Positions 50,656 to 60,409 are shown, numbered from the stretch's first letter. The stretch is 64,000 bases of DNA from Oceanobacillus senegalensis (GCF_900176885.1 NZ_LT839648.1:674258-738257), one strand, 5' to 3'. Program-made: numbers and translations. The notes: generated by a model from the letters alone, not told the origin.

Positions 50656-51306
50656 TTATAAAACATATCCGTAAATACATATAAAGTGAAACAGGCTTCC
50701 AAACATAATGAAAATATGGAAAATCTCGTGGAAGCCCCAGTTGCGAAATTGAAGAAATGTTGGTTTAAATCCGTAAATAATTCCCCCAATGGTGTAGAAG
50801 GCACCGCCTAATATGAGGAAGGTCATGCCGCCAACTCCAAGTGCTGGTACAAGTTGACCGGTAAAGAAAATAACAAGCCATCCCATGCCAAGATAAATAG
50901 AAGTAGAAATCCAACGTGGGGAATGGAACCATGTTAATTTAAAGATCACACCAAGTAAAGCAAGTCCATTTACTACAAAAAATAGTACCCATCCTAATGT
51001 GGTTCCTTTTAAGGAAATCAAACAAAAAGGTGTATAGGTTCCTGCTATGAGAACGAAAATCATAGAGTGATCAATTTTGCGTAAATAAGAAATGACACGC
51101 TCTTTAGCAATCACCATATGATAAGTAGCTGATGCTGAGTATAACAAAATCATGCTGACGCCAAAAATAACAACCGCCGTAATAACTAGTGCAGAATTGG
51201 TTGTCGTTGCAGCTTTCACAATTAAGGCAACTAGTCCGAATAATGCTAAAATCGCTCCAATTAAGTGTGTTAAAGCATTAATAGGCTCCCGAATATAAGT
51301 GTTCAA
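50656..51306 (-). CDS. Hemolysin III family membrane protein
   Basis: A 216-residue protein with seven membrane segments of the PAQR/HlyIII family (TrhA, YqfA). The N-terminal REPINALTHLIGA, the SATYHM block with HSMIFVLIAGTYTP, and the C-terminal HEIFHIFIMFGSLFHF carry the conserved Ser, Asp/His and three His of the zinc site. The role in bacteria is membrane-energy or lipid homeostasis, poorly defined. The start is TTG 51306 after GAAAGG. Confidence 0.88.
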   Translation of the reverse strand: MNTYIREPINALTHLIGAILALFGLVALIVKAATTTNSALVITAVVIFGVSMILLYSASATYHMVIAKERVISYLRKIDHSMIFVLIAGTYTPFCLISLKGTTLGWVLFFVVNGLALLGVIFKLTWFHSPRWISTSIYLGMGWLVIFFTGQLVPALGVGGMTFLILGGAFYTIGGIIYGFKPTFLQFRNWGFHEIFHIFIMFGSLFHFICIYGYVL

Positions 51307-51451
51307 AAATTATCAACCTTTCAGTTTTGTATGTAGTTTCAAAAACTATATGATAATCATACATACATTTTAATATGTAGTCAAGGTTTACTTTGATGAA
51401 TACAATAAAGTATAATTAAAGAAAAATTAGTGTAATTGGAGTTCTATATAA

Positions 51452-52036
51452 ATGGAAAATCTACGAGAATTAATGAAGGAACTAAATCTTGATACCCATT
51501 TAACAGTGGATGAAATACCAGATTTAGATTTATACATGGATCAAGTGATTCAGCTATTTGAAAATAAATATGCTACAACTAAACGGAATGAAAATGAAAA
51601 AATTTTAACGAAAACAATGATTAACAACTACGCAAAGGGTAAGTTATTTTTTCCCGTAAAGAATAAAAAATATGCCAAAGAACACATCATGCTAATTAGT
51701 ATGATTTATCAAATGAAGAGTACATTATCCATTAATGATATTAAACAAACATTAGCAAGACTAAATCTAAAAATAACGGAACAAGGATTCGAACTTGAAG
51801 ATCTTTATAAAAGCTACGTTGCTATGAATGAGCGAAATGTTAATCGATTTTATAAAGATAGTAATCAAATGGATCAGGAAATAAATGATGAAATACCAGA
51901 TGAAAAGGATAGCCAATATATCAAGCAGTTACTATTAGTAGCGTCATTTGCGCATATGAGTAATGTTTACAGAAAAGCTGCCGAAAAAATAGTAGATGAC
52001 ATAGAGATACACGAGCAAGAAGAGAAAGGAAAATAA
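51452..52036 (+). CDS. DUF1836 protein
   Basis: A 194-residue soluble protein of the DUF1836 family, recognised by LTKTMINNYAKGKLFFPVKNKKYAKEHI-type spacing at about 50-75 (a MerR-like helix-turn-helix fold) and the helical region after it. It is divergent from the hemolysin III gene with 145 bases between them, so it may regulate that gene. Function is not established. Confidence 0.8.
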   Translation: MENLRELMKELNLDTHLTVDEIPDLDLYMDQVIQLFENKYATTKRNENEKILTKTMINNYAKGKLFFPVKNKKYAKEHIMLISMIYQMKSTLSINDIKQTLARLNLKITEQGFELEDLYKSYVAMNERNVNRFYKDSNQMDQEINDEIPDEKDSQYIKQLLLVASFAHMSNVYRKAAEKIVDDIEIHEQEEKGK

Positions 52037-52239
52037 ATCAGTTAAATGCGGCGGTAATACCCTCTACTTTAAAAATGGTGATGAATTTGAGAATATTAAG
52101 TGAGGACACTGCTGCTAAATACATCTTTGTTTAAGTAAAAGTTAGTGGTGGTAGAAAAAATTTCGCTGATTAATCTTTATTTTATTAGTTATGGATAAAA
52201 GCGATACACTAAGAATGGAATTCGAAGGGAGCAGGAATA

Positions 52240-53295
52240 TTGAGTACATATCCTAATGTGACTGAAACAAAGGAACTGATAAAACAACTAGTATCCATAC
52301 CAAGCCCTTCTGGGTATACGTCAAGAGCAATTCAATTTGTAGAAGACTTTTTAAAAGATTTACATGTTGAAACCAAGAGAAATAACAAGGGTGGATTAAT
52401 CGCTACTTTACCAGGGGAGAATGATAAAAAGCATCGTCTTTTAACAGCCCATGTTGATACATTGGGTGCGATGGTTAAAGAGGTTAAGAAAAATGGTCGA
52501 TTACGCCTAGATCTTATTGGAGGATTTCGTTACAATTCGATTGAAGGAGAATATTGCGAAATACATACATCGAATGGGAAAACATATACGGGTACCATTT
52601 TGATGCATCAGACTTCTGTCCATGTATATAAAAATGCAGGAGATGCGAAACGGAATCAGGAAAATATGGAGGTACGCTTGGATGCAAAAGTAAAAAATGC
52701 AGATGATATAAGGGAATTGGGAATCGAAGTTGGTGATTTTGTTTCCTTTGATCCACGTGTACAATTAACTGATAATGGTTTTATTAAATCGCGTCATTTG
52801 GATGATAAAGCGAGTGTGGGCATCATATTGCAATTAATTAAACGTTTAAAAGAGGAAAACATTACGCTTCCACATACAACTCACTTTCTAATTTCCAATA
52901 ATGAAGAAATTGGCTATGGTGGAAATTCTAATATTACACCAGAAACCATTGAGTATCTTGCGGTAGATATGGGTGCTATTGGTGATGGTCAATCAACAGA
53001 TGAATATACGGTTTCGATTTGTGTAAAAGATGCTAGTGGCCCTTATCATTATGAATTAAGAAAACATCTAGTAGAATTGGCCAAGCAGCATAATGTTGAA
53101 TACAAATTGGATATTTATCCATATTACGGATCCGATGCTTCTGCAGCTATTCGTGCAGGGCATGATATCGTTCATGGATTAATCGGTCCTGGAATTGACT
53201 CTTCTCATGCATTTGAACGAACACATGAGGATTCGCTAAAAGCTACAGAGAATTTGCTTTATTATTATGTGCAATCTGAAATGCTTTCTATATAA
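52240..53295 (+). CDS. M42 family metallopeptidase
   Basis: A 351-residue aminopeptidase/endoglucanase-like protein. Metal ligands and catalytic residues appear in order: TAHVDTLGAM (about 67-76), the Asp in SRHLDDKASV (about 182-191), NNEEIGYGG (about 222-230), AVDMGAIGDG (about 245-254) and the C-terminal His in SSHAFERTH. Members form large tetrahedral cytosolic particles. The start is TTG 52240 after GAAGGGAG. Confidence 0.9.
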   Translation: MSTYPNVTETKELIKQLVSIPSPSGYTSRAIQFVEDFLKDLHVETKRNNKGGLIATLPGENDKKHRLLTAHVDTLGAMVKEVKKNGRLRLDLIGGFRYNSIEGEYCEIHTSNGKTYTGTILMHQTSVHVYKNAGDAKRNQENMEVRLDAKVKNADDIRELGIEVGDFVSFDPRVQLTDNGFIKSRHLDDKASVGIILQLIKRLKEENITLPHTTHFLISNNEEIGYGGNSNITPETIEYLAVDMGAIGDGQSTDEYTVSICVKDASGPYHYELRKHLVELAKQHNVEYKLDIYPYYGSDASAAIRAGHDIVHGLIGPGIDSSHAFERTHEDSLKATENLLYYYVQSEMLSI

Positions 53296-53382
53296 TGCGA
53301 ACTTAGTAGTTTTGGTAGGTTCTTTTTCTTGAATTTTGTTAAGAAAAAGAACCTGATTTTATTAAAAGGAAGTGGAGCTTTG

Positions 53383-54369
53383 GTGAAACTTAGTATTTTA
53401 GATCAATCACCAATTTCAAAAGGAGGAACAGCAAAAGAAGCGTTGGAAGCTACGATTGAACTTGCTAAAATGGCGGATAAACTTGGTTTTAGCAGGTATT
53501 GGGTAGCCGAACACCATAACTTATCTGGATTAGCTTCCCCAGCACCCGATATTTTACTTGGAATTATCGGTTCACAAACAAATCGTATTCGTATAGGTTC
53601 TGGGGCAGTATTGCTTCCAAACTATAGTTCTTTTCACATAGCAGAAAGGTACAATGAATTAGCAACACTGTATCCTAAACGAGTTGATTTGGGAATTGGG
53701 CGTGCACCAGGTGGAACCGCTGAAACTTCGATTGCACTTGCGGGTAATTTTTTGGAACAGGTACGAAAATATCCAGAATTAGTCGATGAGTTGTTGAACT
53801 TTTTATATGATAATTTTCCTGAGGATCATATGTACTCGAAAATAGCCCCAAGCCCTGTACCCGAAATACCTCCAGTTCCATGGATATTAGGGACAAGTAA
53901 AAAAAGTGCCCGCCTTGCAGTTGAAAAAGGACTAGCCTATGTATTTGGACATTTCATGAGCGATAAGAATGGTCCTGAAATTGTAAAAAGTTATTATGAA
54001 CAATTTTCAAGTGGAATTCCACATGCTTTGGTTGCGGTATCTGTGGTTTGTGCAGAAACCACGGAGAAAGCAGAGGAACTTGCGAAGAGTAATCAGCTTT
54101 GGAAGGTTTTACAGGATAAGGGGGAAGCGGAACTTGGTATTCCCTCCATTGAAGAAGCAGAGGCATATCATTATTCTGATGAAGATATGGAAAAAATGGA
54201 GAAAATAAAACAGAATCAAATTATTGGAAGTCCAAAGGAAGTACGAGCAGAACTGGAGAACTTACAGAAGGCTTATCAAGTTGATGAATTTATGATTGTT
54301 ACCATTACGTATAGTTATGAAGCAAGAAAAAAATCGTATGAATTACTTGCAAAAGAATTTGGATTATAG
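53383..54369 (+). CDS. LLM class flavin-dependent oxidoreductase
   Basis: A 328-residue luciferase-like monooxygenase of the MsnO8 type. LSILDQSPISKGG opens the protein; YWVAEHHNLSGLASPAP (about 41-57), RIGSGAVLLPNYSS and VDLGIGRAPGG are typical FMN-site blocks. Substrate unknown. GTG 53383 is preferred because AAGGAAG precedes it at proper distance; TTG 53380 and TTG 53329 are in frame. Confidence 0.88.
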   Translation: MKLSILDQSPISKGGTAKEALEATIELAKMADKLGFSRYWVAEHHNLSGLASPAPDILLGIIGSQTNRIRIGSGAVLLPNYSSFHIAERYNELATLYPKRVDLGIGRAPGGTAETSIALAGNFLEQVRKYPELVDELLNFLYDNFPEDHMYSKIAPSPVPEIPPVPWILGTSKKSARLAVEKGLAYVFGHFMSDKNGPEIVKSYYEQFSSGIPHALVAVSVVCAETTEKAEELAKSNQLWKVLQDKGEAELGIPSIEEAEAYHYSDEDMEKMEKIKQNQIIGSPKEVRAELENLQKAYQVDEFMIVTITYSYEARKKSYELLAKEFGL

Positions 54370-54405
54370 AAAAATGCTTGGGTAATATTTATCCCAAGCA
54401 TTTTT
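54370..54405. terminator. Bidirectional terminator
   Basis: AAAAATGCTTGGG (54370-54382) pairs with CCCAAGCATTTTT (54393-54405), between the monooxygenase and the convergent DMT gene. Confidence 0.9.
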
Positions 54406-54427
54406 GGTATATTCTTTTCTCTACCTA

Positions 54428-55351
54428 CTAGACACTTAATTTATCATCTTGTTTTCTCTCATTCTTCTTTTTCTGTTCTTGACCAAACTGTGTCGTTAAC
54501 ATGACACCGAAAATAACAAAGGCGGAACCGATGATTTGTAATAGGGTAATCGTTTCTCCTAACCAAAGAAATGCACCTATAATAGTTACAACGGGTAAGA
54601 AATTCAAAAATACAGAAGCATGAGAAGGGCCTAATAAAGTAACCGCTCGATTATAGAATACAAGTGCAATAAAGGATGGAAAAATGCCTAGGAACAATAG
54701 CCCTAAAATATGACTTGGAATTTGAAATGTTGGTATTCCATATGTAATCCATTCAATTGCGACAAATGGTAATAATGCAAGGACGGAAATGCCTGTCATT
54801 ATGAAAGGAGCTCCAAAAGATGGAAATAATTGCATATATTGTTTTACGTAAATGGAATAGATAGACCAGCATACGATTGCTCCAATCATAATTCCATCCC
54901 CGATGTTCCAAGCGGTGGATGCAAGTAGCAACAATTTTCCATCCAAAATAACCCAAATTGCACCAAGAAAGGAAAGAACAACACCAATCCACTGTACTTT
55001 AAGAAGTTTTTCCTTTAAAATAATCGCACTTAAAATGACGGTAAGAACTGGTATGGATGATTCTAATACGGAAACATTCGTTGCGCTAGTAAATTGTAAT
55101 GCCCCGTAGATGAATGTATTAAAAAAGGTTACCCCCGTTAAGGACATGATTAAGATAGGCTTCTTATATTCTGGAAATAATGACCATTTTTCTTGTGCTT
55201 GTTTCAAACCAAATGGCAGTAACGCAATAAAAGCAACTAATAAACGGAAAAAGGCAATCGTAAAGGGGGGCAAATCATTGATTGCTTTACCTACTAAAAT
55301 ATTCCCTGCATAGATGATAACAACAAGAACCATTAATATATAAGGATACAT
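54428..55351 (-). CDS. DMT superfamily transporter (EamA family)
   Basis: A 307-residue protein with ten membrane segments in two EamA repeats (about 5-135 and 150-285), as in metabolite exporters. PPFTIAFFRLLVAF and GPSHASVFLNFLPVV are family blocks. Substrate unknown. The ATG at 55351 has AAAGGGGGAA upstream; the longer frame from 55387 is rejected. Confidence 0.88.
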   Translation of the reverse strand: MYPYILMVLVVIIYAGNILVGKAINDLPPFTIAFFRLLVAFIALLPFGLKQAQEKWSLFPEYKKPILIMSLTGVTFFNTFIYGALQFTSATNVSVLESSIPVLTVILSAIILKEKLLKVQWIGVVLSFLGAIWVILDGKLLLLASTAWNIGDGIMIGAIVCWSIYSIYVKQYMQLFPSFGAPFIMTGISVLALLPFVAIEWITYGIPTFQIPSHILGLLFLGIFPSFIALVFYNRAVTLLGPSHASVFLNFLPVVTIIGAFLWLGETITLLQIIGSAFVIFGVMLTTQFGQEQKKKNERKQDDKLSV

Positions 55352-55662
55352 ATAGATTTCCCCCTTTAAATAACCATCTACTCCCACTTTAACATCTTTC
55401 CTCGAAAAGAGTAATAGTTGTTTTGTAGGGACAGTTCTCGTTGGTGAGAGGAAATGTCAATTTGTTGCTAATAAGCAGCGTGAATGTGTTTGACCATACG
55501 CCCATAGAACTGTCCAATCCTCCTCCAGATAATCACCTGTTTTTCTTCCAGGCTTATCTGTTTATACGCCTCAAGTCTTATATCAAAATATCTCTCAGGC
55601 TCATTATAAGAAGCTCATTTTCTCGGTATGATGGAATCAAGATAAAGAAAGGAGGCAAATAC
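55352..55662. other. Intergenic region upstream of the lia-type operon
   Basis: No gene is supported. GGACAGTTCT (55429-55438) and AGAACTGTCC (55506-55515) are perfect inverted copies 67 bases apart. The operon promoter must lie here; a LiaR box was not identified with confidence. Confidence 0.5.
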
Positions 55663-56013
55663 ATGAGAAAGTTTATGTTATTTGTTGGAGGTTTAGTAGC
55701 TCTTATCATTTTATTAGCTAACCTCGGTCCAATGGTAATACTTGGGCTAAGCTTATGGTTGCTATATATCATTTTTAAGAAATTTGTGAGGAGTGATTCT
55801 ACAGTAGGAAAAATTGGCTGGATCATTCTTGGGTTGATTGTTGCGAGCATTGCTTTTTCAAATATATATGCTGTCATTGGTGTGGCCGCTGCATATGCAC
55901 TATATCTCATCTGGAAGAATTGGAAGAAAGATGATGATATCGTGGTATCTGATATGAAAGATGATGACCCATTTACTAATTTCGAACGTCAGTGGGCAGA
56001 GTTAAATAAATAA
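55663..56013 (+). CDS. liaI: LiaI-type small membrane protein
   Basis: A 116-residue protein with three or four hydrophobic segments and a charged C-terminus (DDPFTNFERQWAELNK). In B. subtilis LiaI anchors the PspA homologue LiaH at the membrane under envelope stress. Position immediately before a PspA gene supports the call; sequence similarity is limited. ATG 55663 follows AAAGGAGG; the frame upstream to 55441 is non-coding. Confidence 0.72.
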   Translation: MRKFMLFVGGLVALIILLANLGPMVILGLSLWLLYIIFKKFVRSDSTVGKIGWIILGLIVASIAFSNIYAVIGVAAAYALYLIWKNWKKDDDIVVSDMKDDDPFTNFERQWAELNK

Positions 56014-56036
56014 TTTATTAAAGGAGCAGGATTTAA

Positions 56037-56675
56037 ATGGCAAATCTTTTTACTAGAATTAAGGAATCTATTGAAGCGGACTTACATGATGTATTAGATA
56101 AAAAGGAACAAAAACATCCGATTAAAGCGTTGAACCAATACTTAAGGCAGGCAGAGCAGGAAAAAGAAAAAGTGCGCAGACTAATTGAGCGTCAATATAA
56201 ATTAAAAGATGAGTTTACAAAAGAATATTATCATGCAAAAGAAATGGCTGATAAGCGTCAAAAACAGGCTCAAATTGCAGAGAAGTCCGAAGAAGAGGAC
56301 TTATATCAATTTGCTATTAAGGAGCATGAGGAATACCAAACGCGTGCTAATCGAATGGATGCTTCTCGAATAGATGCACAAGAACAGTTAGAAAATCTTG
56401 AACAAAAATATGAAGAAATGAAGCACCGCTTAAAGGATATGCATTTAAGAAGAATGGAATTAATGGGTAGAGAAAATATTGCTCATGCAAGCTCGCAAAT
56501 CAATAAGGTACTGGAGGATGTGGCAGAAAAACCTTTTTCCAAGTTTGCGGAATTAGAACGTTATATTGATGGATTAGAGTATAAAGTAAATAGTTCCTAT
56601 TATAGGAGTACATTTGATAGCAAGATTGCAAACTTAGAGAAGGAACTAAATAAAAAAGAAACTGTGAATGAATAA
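56037..56675 (+). CDS. liaH: PspA/LiaH family phage-shock protein
   Basis: A 212-residue, almost wholly coiled-coil protein of the PspA/IM30 family, starting MANLFTRIKESIEADLHDVLDKKE as such proteins do. It forms oligomers that protect damaged membranes. It is 23 bases behind the LiaI-like gene. A small hairpin (ACAGGCG/CGCCTGT, 56720-56740) separates it from liaF and may reduce downstream expression. Confidence 0.88.
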   Translation: MANLFTRIKESIEADLHDVLDKKEQKHPIKALNQYLRQAEQEKEKVRRLIERQYKLKDEFTKEYYHAKEMADKRQKQAQIAEKSEEEDLYQFAIKEHEEYQTRANRMDASRIDAQEQLENLEQKYEEMKHRLKDMHLRRMELMGRENIAHASSQINKVLEDVAEKPFSKFAELERYIDGLEYKVNSSYYRSTFDSKIANLEKELNKKETVNE

Positions 56676-56719
56676 TTCACTACACCATGCAGCGCAATTA
56701 TGAAACATGATATACTTAT

Positions 56720-56745
56720 ACAGGCGTAAATTGCGCCTGTATTTC
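56720..56745 (+). terminator. Hairpin between liaH and liaF
   Basis: ACAGGCG pairs with CGCCTGT around TAAATTG, followed by ATTTCATTTG. The T tract is weak, so it fits a leaky terminator. Confidence 0.55.
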
Positions 56746-56771
56746 ATTTGTTGATGGAGGAGGATAATAAG

Positions 56772-57500
56772 ATGTTTAAACGATTTCAAACCGATACATT
56801 TAATTGGATTTTAATCATTGGCGTTATCCTTCTTATTTTTGAAATAATTTTCTTTTATGGTGGGTCGTTAATTAATGTCATTATTTCGGCTGTTTTCGTG
56901 TTTATCGGCTGGAAAAAATTTCGTAAACTTTGGGGAAAAATAGTATTTTGGGTTTTTCTGGTAAGTTTCGTATTTTCGGTATTAAATCTATTAGCTGTAA
57001 GATTTCTAATTGCAGCTGTACTTGTATTATTTATTATTGATTATTCCAAGAAGAAAAAGGGAGAGGAGTATATCTCGCCAACTCTTTCAGGGTCCGAGAT
57101 AAATCAAGGAACAATTATGCAAATGGAACCACTGTTTGATCATAAATGGTTTGGTGATCAAGCTACAACAGATACAGCATATGGATGGCGAGATATTAAT
57201 ATTCACAGTGTTTTTGGTGATAAAGTTATTGATTTAAGTAATACCGTTTTACCAAATGACACAGCAGTAATCTCGATTAGACATATCATGGGAAAAATTG
57301 AAGTTTTTGTTCCATATGAAGTGGAGGTAAGTATTCATCACAGCTCTGTGTTTGGAAGAGCGCATATATTTGGAAAACATCATTGGAAGCTATTGAATAA
57401 TTCTTTGTTATACCAAACGGAAAATTATGATTCAGCCTATCCGCGTGTCAAAATAATCACCTCTATATTTTCTGGGGATATTGAGGTGAAACGGATATGA
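56772..57500 (+). CDS. liaF: LiaF, inhibitor of the LiaRS system
   Basis: A 242-residue protein with four membrane segments in the first 100 residues and a soluble C-terminal DUF2154 domain (ISIRHIMGKIEVFVPYEVEV, about 175-195). LiaF keeps LiaS inactive without envelope stress. ATG 56772 follows GGAGGAGG; upstream TTG and ATG codons at 56748-56754 overlap or precede that site. It overlaps liaS by four bases. Confidence 0.9.
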   Translation: MFKRFQTDTFNWILIIGVILLIFEIIFFYGGSLINVIISAVFVFIGWKKFRKLWGKIVFWVFLVSFVFSVLNLLAVRFLIAAVLVLFIIDYSKKKKGEEYISPTLSGSEINQGTIMQMEPLFDHKWFGDQATTDTAYGWRDINIHSVFGDKVIDLSNTVLPNDTAVISIRHIMGKIEVFVPYEVEVSIHHSSVFGRAHIFGKHHWKLLNNSLLYQTENYDSAYPRVKIITSIFSGDIEVKRI

Positions 57501-58528
57501 ATATTATTTTACGACACGTCCTGACGTCAATCTGGTTTACGCTCATATGGACATTCATTTTACTTGGACTTACCTTTTTATTTTTTCCATTGGAAGACTG
57601 GTCATTATTGTTGGAACAAAGGTTAGGAAATGTTTCTTTTCTCGTTTGGTTGTTAGGGTCTATTGCAGTGATGGGGATTATTGTTGGGCTTACATTAGGA
57701 ATGTATTGGAAACAGCGAATTACTCATGTCGAGCGGAAGTTGAATGAGCTAGTAAAAGGGCAGAATCTTTCTATCGATGACGAGAGCTATAATGAACTAG
57801 AAGGTATTTTACATCGTATTCATGAAATTCAGGATAAATTAAATAAGCAAACAGAATTATCACAGCGTCTTGCAACGGAACGGGCTGAGGAACGAGAAAT
57901 AAGCTTGCAGGAAGTAGTTGAGCAGGAAAGAAATAGATTGGCAAGGGAATTACATGATTCCGTTAGTCAACAGTTATTTGCGGCTTCGATGATGATGTCA
58001 GCTATTAATGAATCTAATTATCAAGAAAACAGTACGATGAATAAGCAATTACAAATGGTTGAGAAGATGATTCAGCAATCACAGCTTGAAATGCGAGCAT
58101 TACTTCTACACTTACGACCAATTGCTCTTAAAGGAAAATCACTCAAAAAAGGCATAGAGGAACTATTAATTGAATTAACACAGAAAGTTCCCATGGAAAT
58201 AAATCAAAAGATAGAAGATTTCACCATTGATAAAGGTGTTGAAGATCAGTTATTTCGAATTTTACAGGAGTCATTATCTAATACTCTGCGCCATTCGAAG
58301 GCAACAGCAGTCCATGTATTACTGATTGAACGTGATAAAAATATCATTCTTCGAGTCCATGATAATGGAGTTGGATTTGATATGGAAAATATGAAAACTG
58401 GCTCTTACGGCTTACAAAATATGAGAGAGCGCGCTTATGAGATTGGTGGGACATTTAAAATAATAAGTCTGCCAAAAGAAGGTACACAACTAGAAGTAAA
58501 AGTACCGAATTTTACGAAAGAACGGTGA
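57497..58528 (+). CDS. liaS: Sensor histidine kinase LiaS
   Basis: Membrane kinase of the intramembrane-sensing NarX/HisKA_3 class, 343 residues. Two membrane segments (about 10-30 and 47-70) enclose a very short outer loop; a HAMP-like coil follows; the phosphorylated His153 is in RLARELHDSVSQQL; the ATPase has TLRHSKAT and DNGVGFDM with GLQNMRERA. It probably senses cell-wall stress through LiaF. Confidence 0.93.
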   Translation: MNIILRHVLTSIWFTLIWTFILLGLTFLFFPLEDWSLLLEQRLGNVSFLVWLLGSIAVMGIIVGLTLGMYWKQRITHVERKLNELVKGQNLSIDDESYNELEGILHRIHEIQDKLNKQTELSQRLATERAEEREISLQEVVEQERNRLARELHDSVSQQLFAASMMMSAINESNYQENSTMNKQLQMVEKMIQQSQLEMRALLLHLRPIALKGKSLKKGIEELLIELTQKVPMEINQKIEDFTIDKGVEDQLFRILQESLSNTLRHSKATAVHVLLIERDKNIILRVHDNGVGFDMENMKTGSYGLQNMRERAYEIGGTFKIISLPKEGTQLEVKVPNFTKER

Positions 58529-58533
58529 TATGA

Positions 58534-59166
58534 ATGATTAGAGTGTTATTTGCAGATGATCATGAGATGGTGCGTATAGGTGTATCTTCCTATCTCTCGG
58601 CACAATCCGATATCGAGGTTGTTGCAGAAGCAGATGATGGGGAACTAGCAGTTGAGTTAGCGTTAGAGTTAAAACCAGATATTATTCTAATGGATTTAGT
58701 GATGAAGGAAATGGATGGTATTGAGGCGACTAAACAAATTATAGAGAAGTGGCCGGAAGCCAAAATAATAATTGTCACAAGCTTTCTGGATGATGAAAAA
58801 GTTTATCCGGCGCTAGAGGCAGGAGCAACAAGTTATATGTTAAAGACCTCCAAAGCGGAAGAAATTGCAAAGGCCATTCGGGCGACCTATAAAGGCCAGT
58901 CTATACTGGAGCCAGAAGTAACAGGGAAAATTATGACGAAAATGCAGAAAAAACCGGAAGAAAAGTTACACGATCAACTAACAGATAGAGAAATGGAAAT
59001 ATTGTTATTGATGACACAAGGAAAAACGAATCAGGCAATTGCTGATGAACTATTTATTGCTTTAAAGACAGTAAAGGTACATGTAAGTAATATCTTGGGG
59101 AAGTTGGAAGTTCAAGACCGTACGCAAGCTGTAATTTATGCATTTAAACATGATTTGGTGGAATAG
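58534..59166 (+). CDS. liaR: Response regulator LiaR
   Basis: A 210-residue NarL/FixJ-type regulator. The receiver has acidic pocket DDH (8-10), phospho-acceptor Asp54 and Lys near 104; the C-terminal LuxR-type helix-turn-helix (LTDREMEILLLMTQGKTNQAIADEL) starts near 148. It starts five bases after liaS. Autoactivation of the operon is expected. Confidence 0.94.
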   Translation: MIRVLFADDHEMVRIGVSSYLSAQSDIEVVAEADDGELAVELALELKPDIILMDLVMKEMDGIEATKQIIEKWPEAKIIIVTSFLDDEKVYPALEAGATSYMLKTSKAEEIAKAIRATYKGQSILEPEVTGKIMTKMQKKPEEKLHDQLTDREMEILLLMTQGKTNQAIADELFIALKTVKVHVSNILGKLEVQDRTQAVIYAFKHDLVE

Positions 59167-59199
59167 TGTTAGTCCTTGCATATCGGTCTTACTTTTAAA

Positions 59200-60231
59200 T
59201 CATCTTGCAGTTTTTCCCTTTTTTTGATATTCGAAATATTTTTCAACTAACTCACCAATAGACAAAAGCTCATACAAAATAACTAATTCTGGAGGAAATT
59301 TTGTCGGATGATGATTACTTCTTGTTATTTCTTCATTATCTTCCCAGAAAATATTCATAAGTTCTCTTTGTTTCTTATGATGCATCTTAGCATCAAAAGT
59401 GTTTCGATTTTGAAGTGCATCTACTAATTCATATACACCCAACATGATCAGTTTCTTTTCTTCGTTTGACCATGAGATATCCCTAAGTGGTGTATATAAT
59501 AAATTTTCCAAACGATAGTGAACTTGCCGTAAGCAAGTTAATTGCTGTTGTGCATGATGGAACTCCTGTTTCTCACTTTTTGCTAATGGGTGATATTTTG
59601 ATTCCTCCTGTTGAAAACGAATAAGTGTTTCTGTTTTTAGTGTATCCTTTTCCAACTTCCATAACATCTCTTGCTTTTTACCTGTTATATTTCTATTAAA
59701 TAAAATATGCTCAAATAACGTTTCTATTGTGCTACCTGTCCGTGTTGCAATTTGTAGTACATGTTTTGAAATATTATCGAGATAATCAGGTGGGAGTACA
59801 AACATATTTACTATGGTTGATACACCTAACCCTACAGTTGTTGTACCTAAACGGATAAAAAAGGAAACTAAAAAATGGTCGTGAATTACCTCTACCATTG
59901 CTACGGATGTTAGGGTTGCTACAAGTAGTCCGGCGTGCAAATTTAATTTATAACAGGTAGTAATGGTCAAAACTGTAGCTAGTGTATATGTAAGAGCTGA
60001 ATTCCCAAAAAGTGAAATAAACAAAACGGCATAAGCTGAACCGATAGCAGAAGCTGGGAATCGAATAATTCCCTTTTTAATTGAATCAGATACGGTGGGT
60101 TCAACGGTCACGATAGCGGTAATTACAGCAAATACTGGTGGCCATCCAAGTAAATCACATATTACAGTAGTTAAGAAAACAGCAACTCCTGTCTTCACAA
60201 TACGGCTACCAATAAATCGAAATCGCTTCAA
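59200..60231 (-). CDS. Aromatic acid exporter (ArAE/FUSC-like) family protein
   Basis: A 343-residue protein with about five membrane segments in the first 145 residues and a long soluble helical C-terminus, as in the DUF939/ArAE group (B. subtilis YqjA). The block TAIVTVEPTVSDSIKKGIIR at about 39-58 and VGLGVSTIVNMFVLPPDY are typical. The substrate is unknown. It is convergent with liaR. Confidence 0.82.
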   Translation of the reverse strand: MKRFRFIGSRIVKTGVAVFLTTVICDLLGWPPVFAVITAIVTVEPTVSDSIKKGIIRFPASAIGSAYAVLFISLFGNSALTYTLATVLTITTCYKLNLHAGLLVATLTSVAMVEVIHDHFLVSFFIRLGTTTVGLGVSTIVNMFVLPPDYLDNISKHVLQIATRTGSTIETLFEHILFNRNITGKKQEMLWKLEKDTLKTETLIRFQQEESKYHPLAKSEKQEFHHAQQQLTCLRQVHYRLENLLYTPLRDISWSNEEKKLIMLGVYELVDALQNRNTFDAKMHHKKQRELMNIFWEDNEEITRSNHHPTKFPPELVILYELLSIGELVEKYFEYQKKGKTAR

Positions 60232-60323
60232 CTTTTTTCATCTCCATTAAGTGCTTGTCTATGTCCTTATCATATCATTCTCTTATAAACCAACATGTAT
60301 TTCAAATTTTTTTAAAAAAGGGG

Positions 60324-60352
60324 TTGCATTTTTCAGAATACTTGAATATAAT
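60324..60352 (+). promoter_or_regulatory. Promoter of the mini zinc-ribbon gene
   Basis: TTGCAT (60324-60329), 17 bases, TATAAT (60347-60352). ATAACA and TGTTAT motifs follow at about 60358-60390. Confidence 0.75.
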
Positions 60353-60409
60353 CTGTATTATAACAACATAGATAAAAATTAACTGTTATATAAATGGAGG
60401 AGGGATAAT

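Noticed and set aside
55441-55662. N-terminal extension of the LiaI-like frame
   Set aside because: A good ribosome site precedes ATG 55663, and the extension is not membrane-like or conserved in type.
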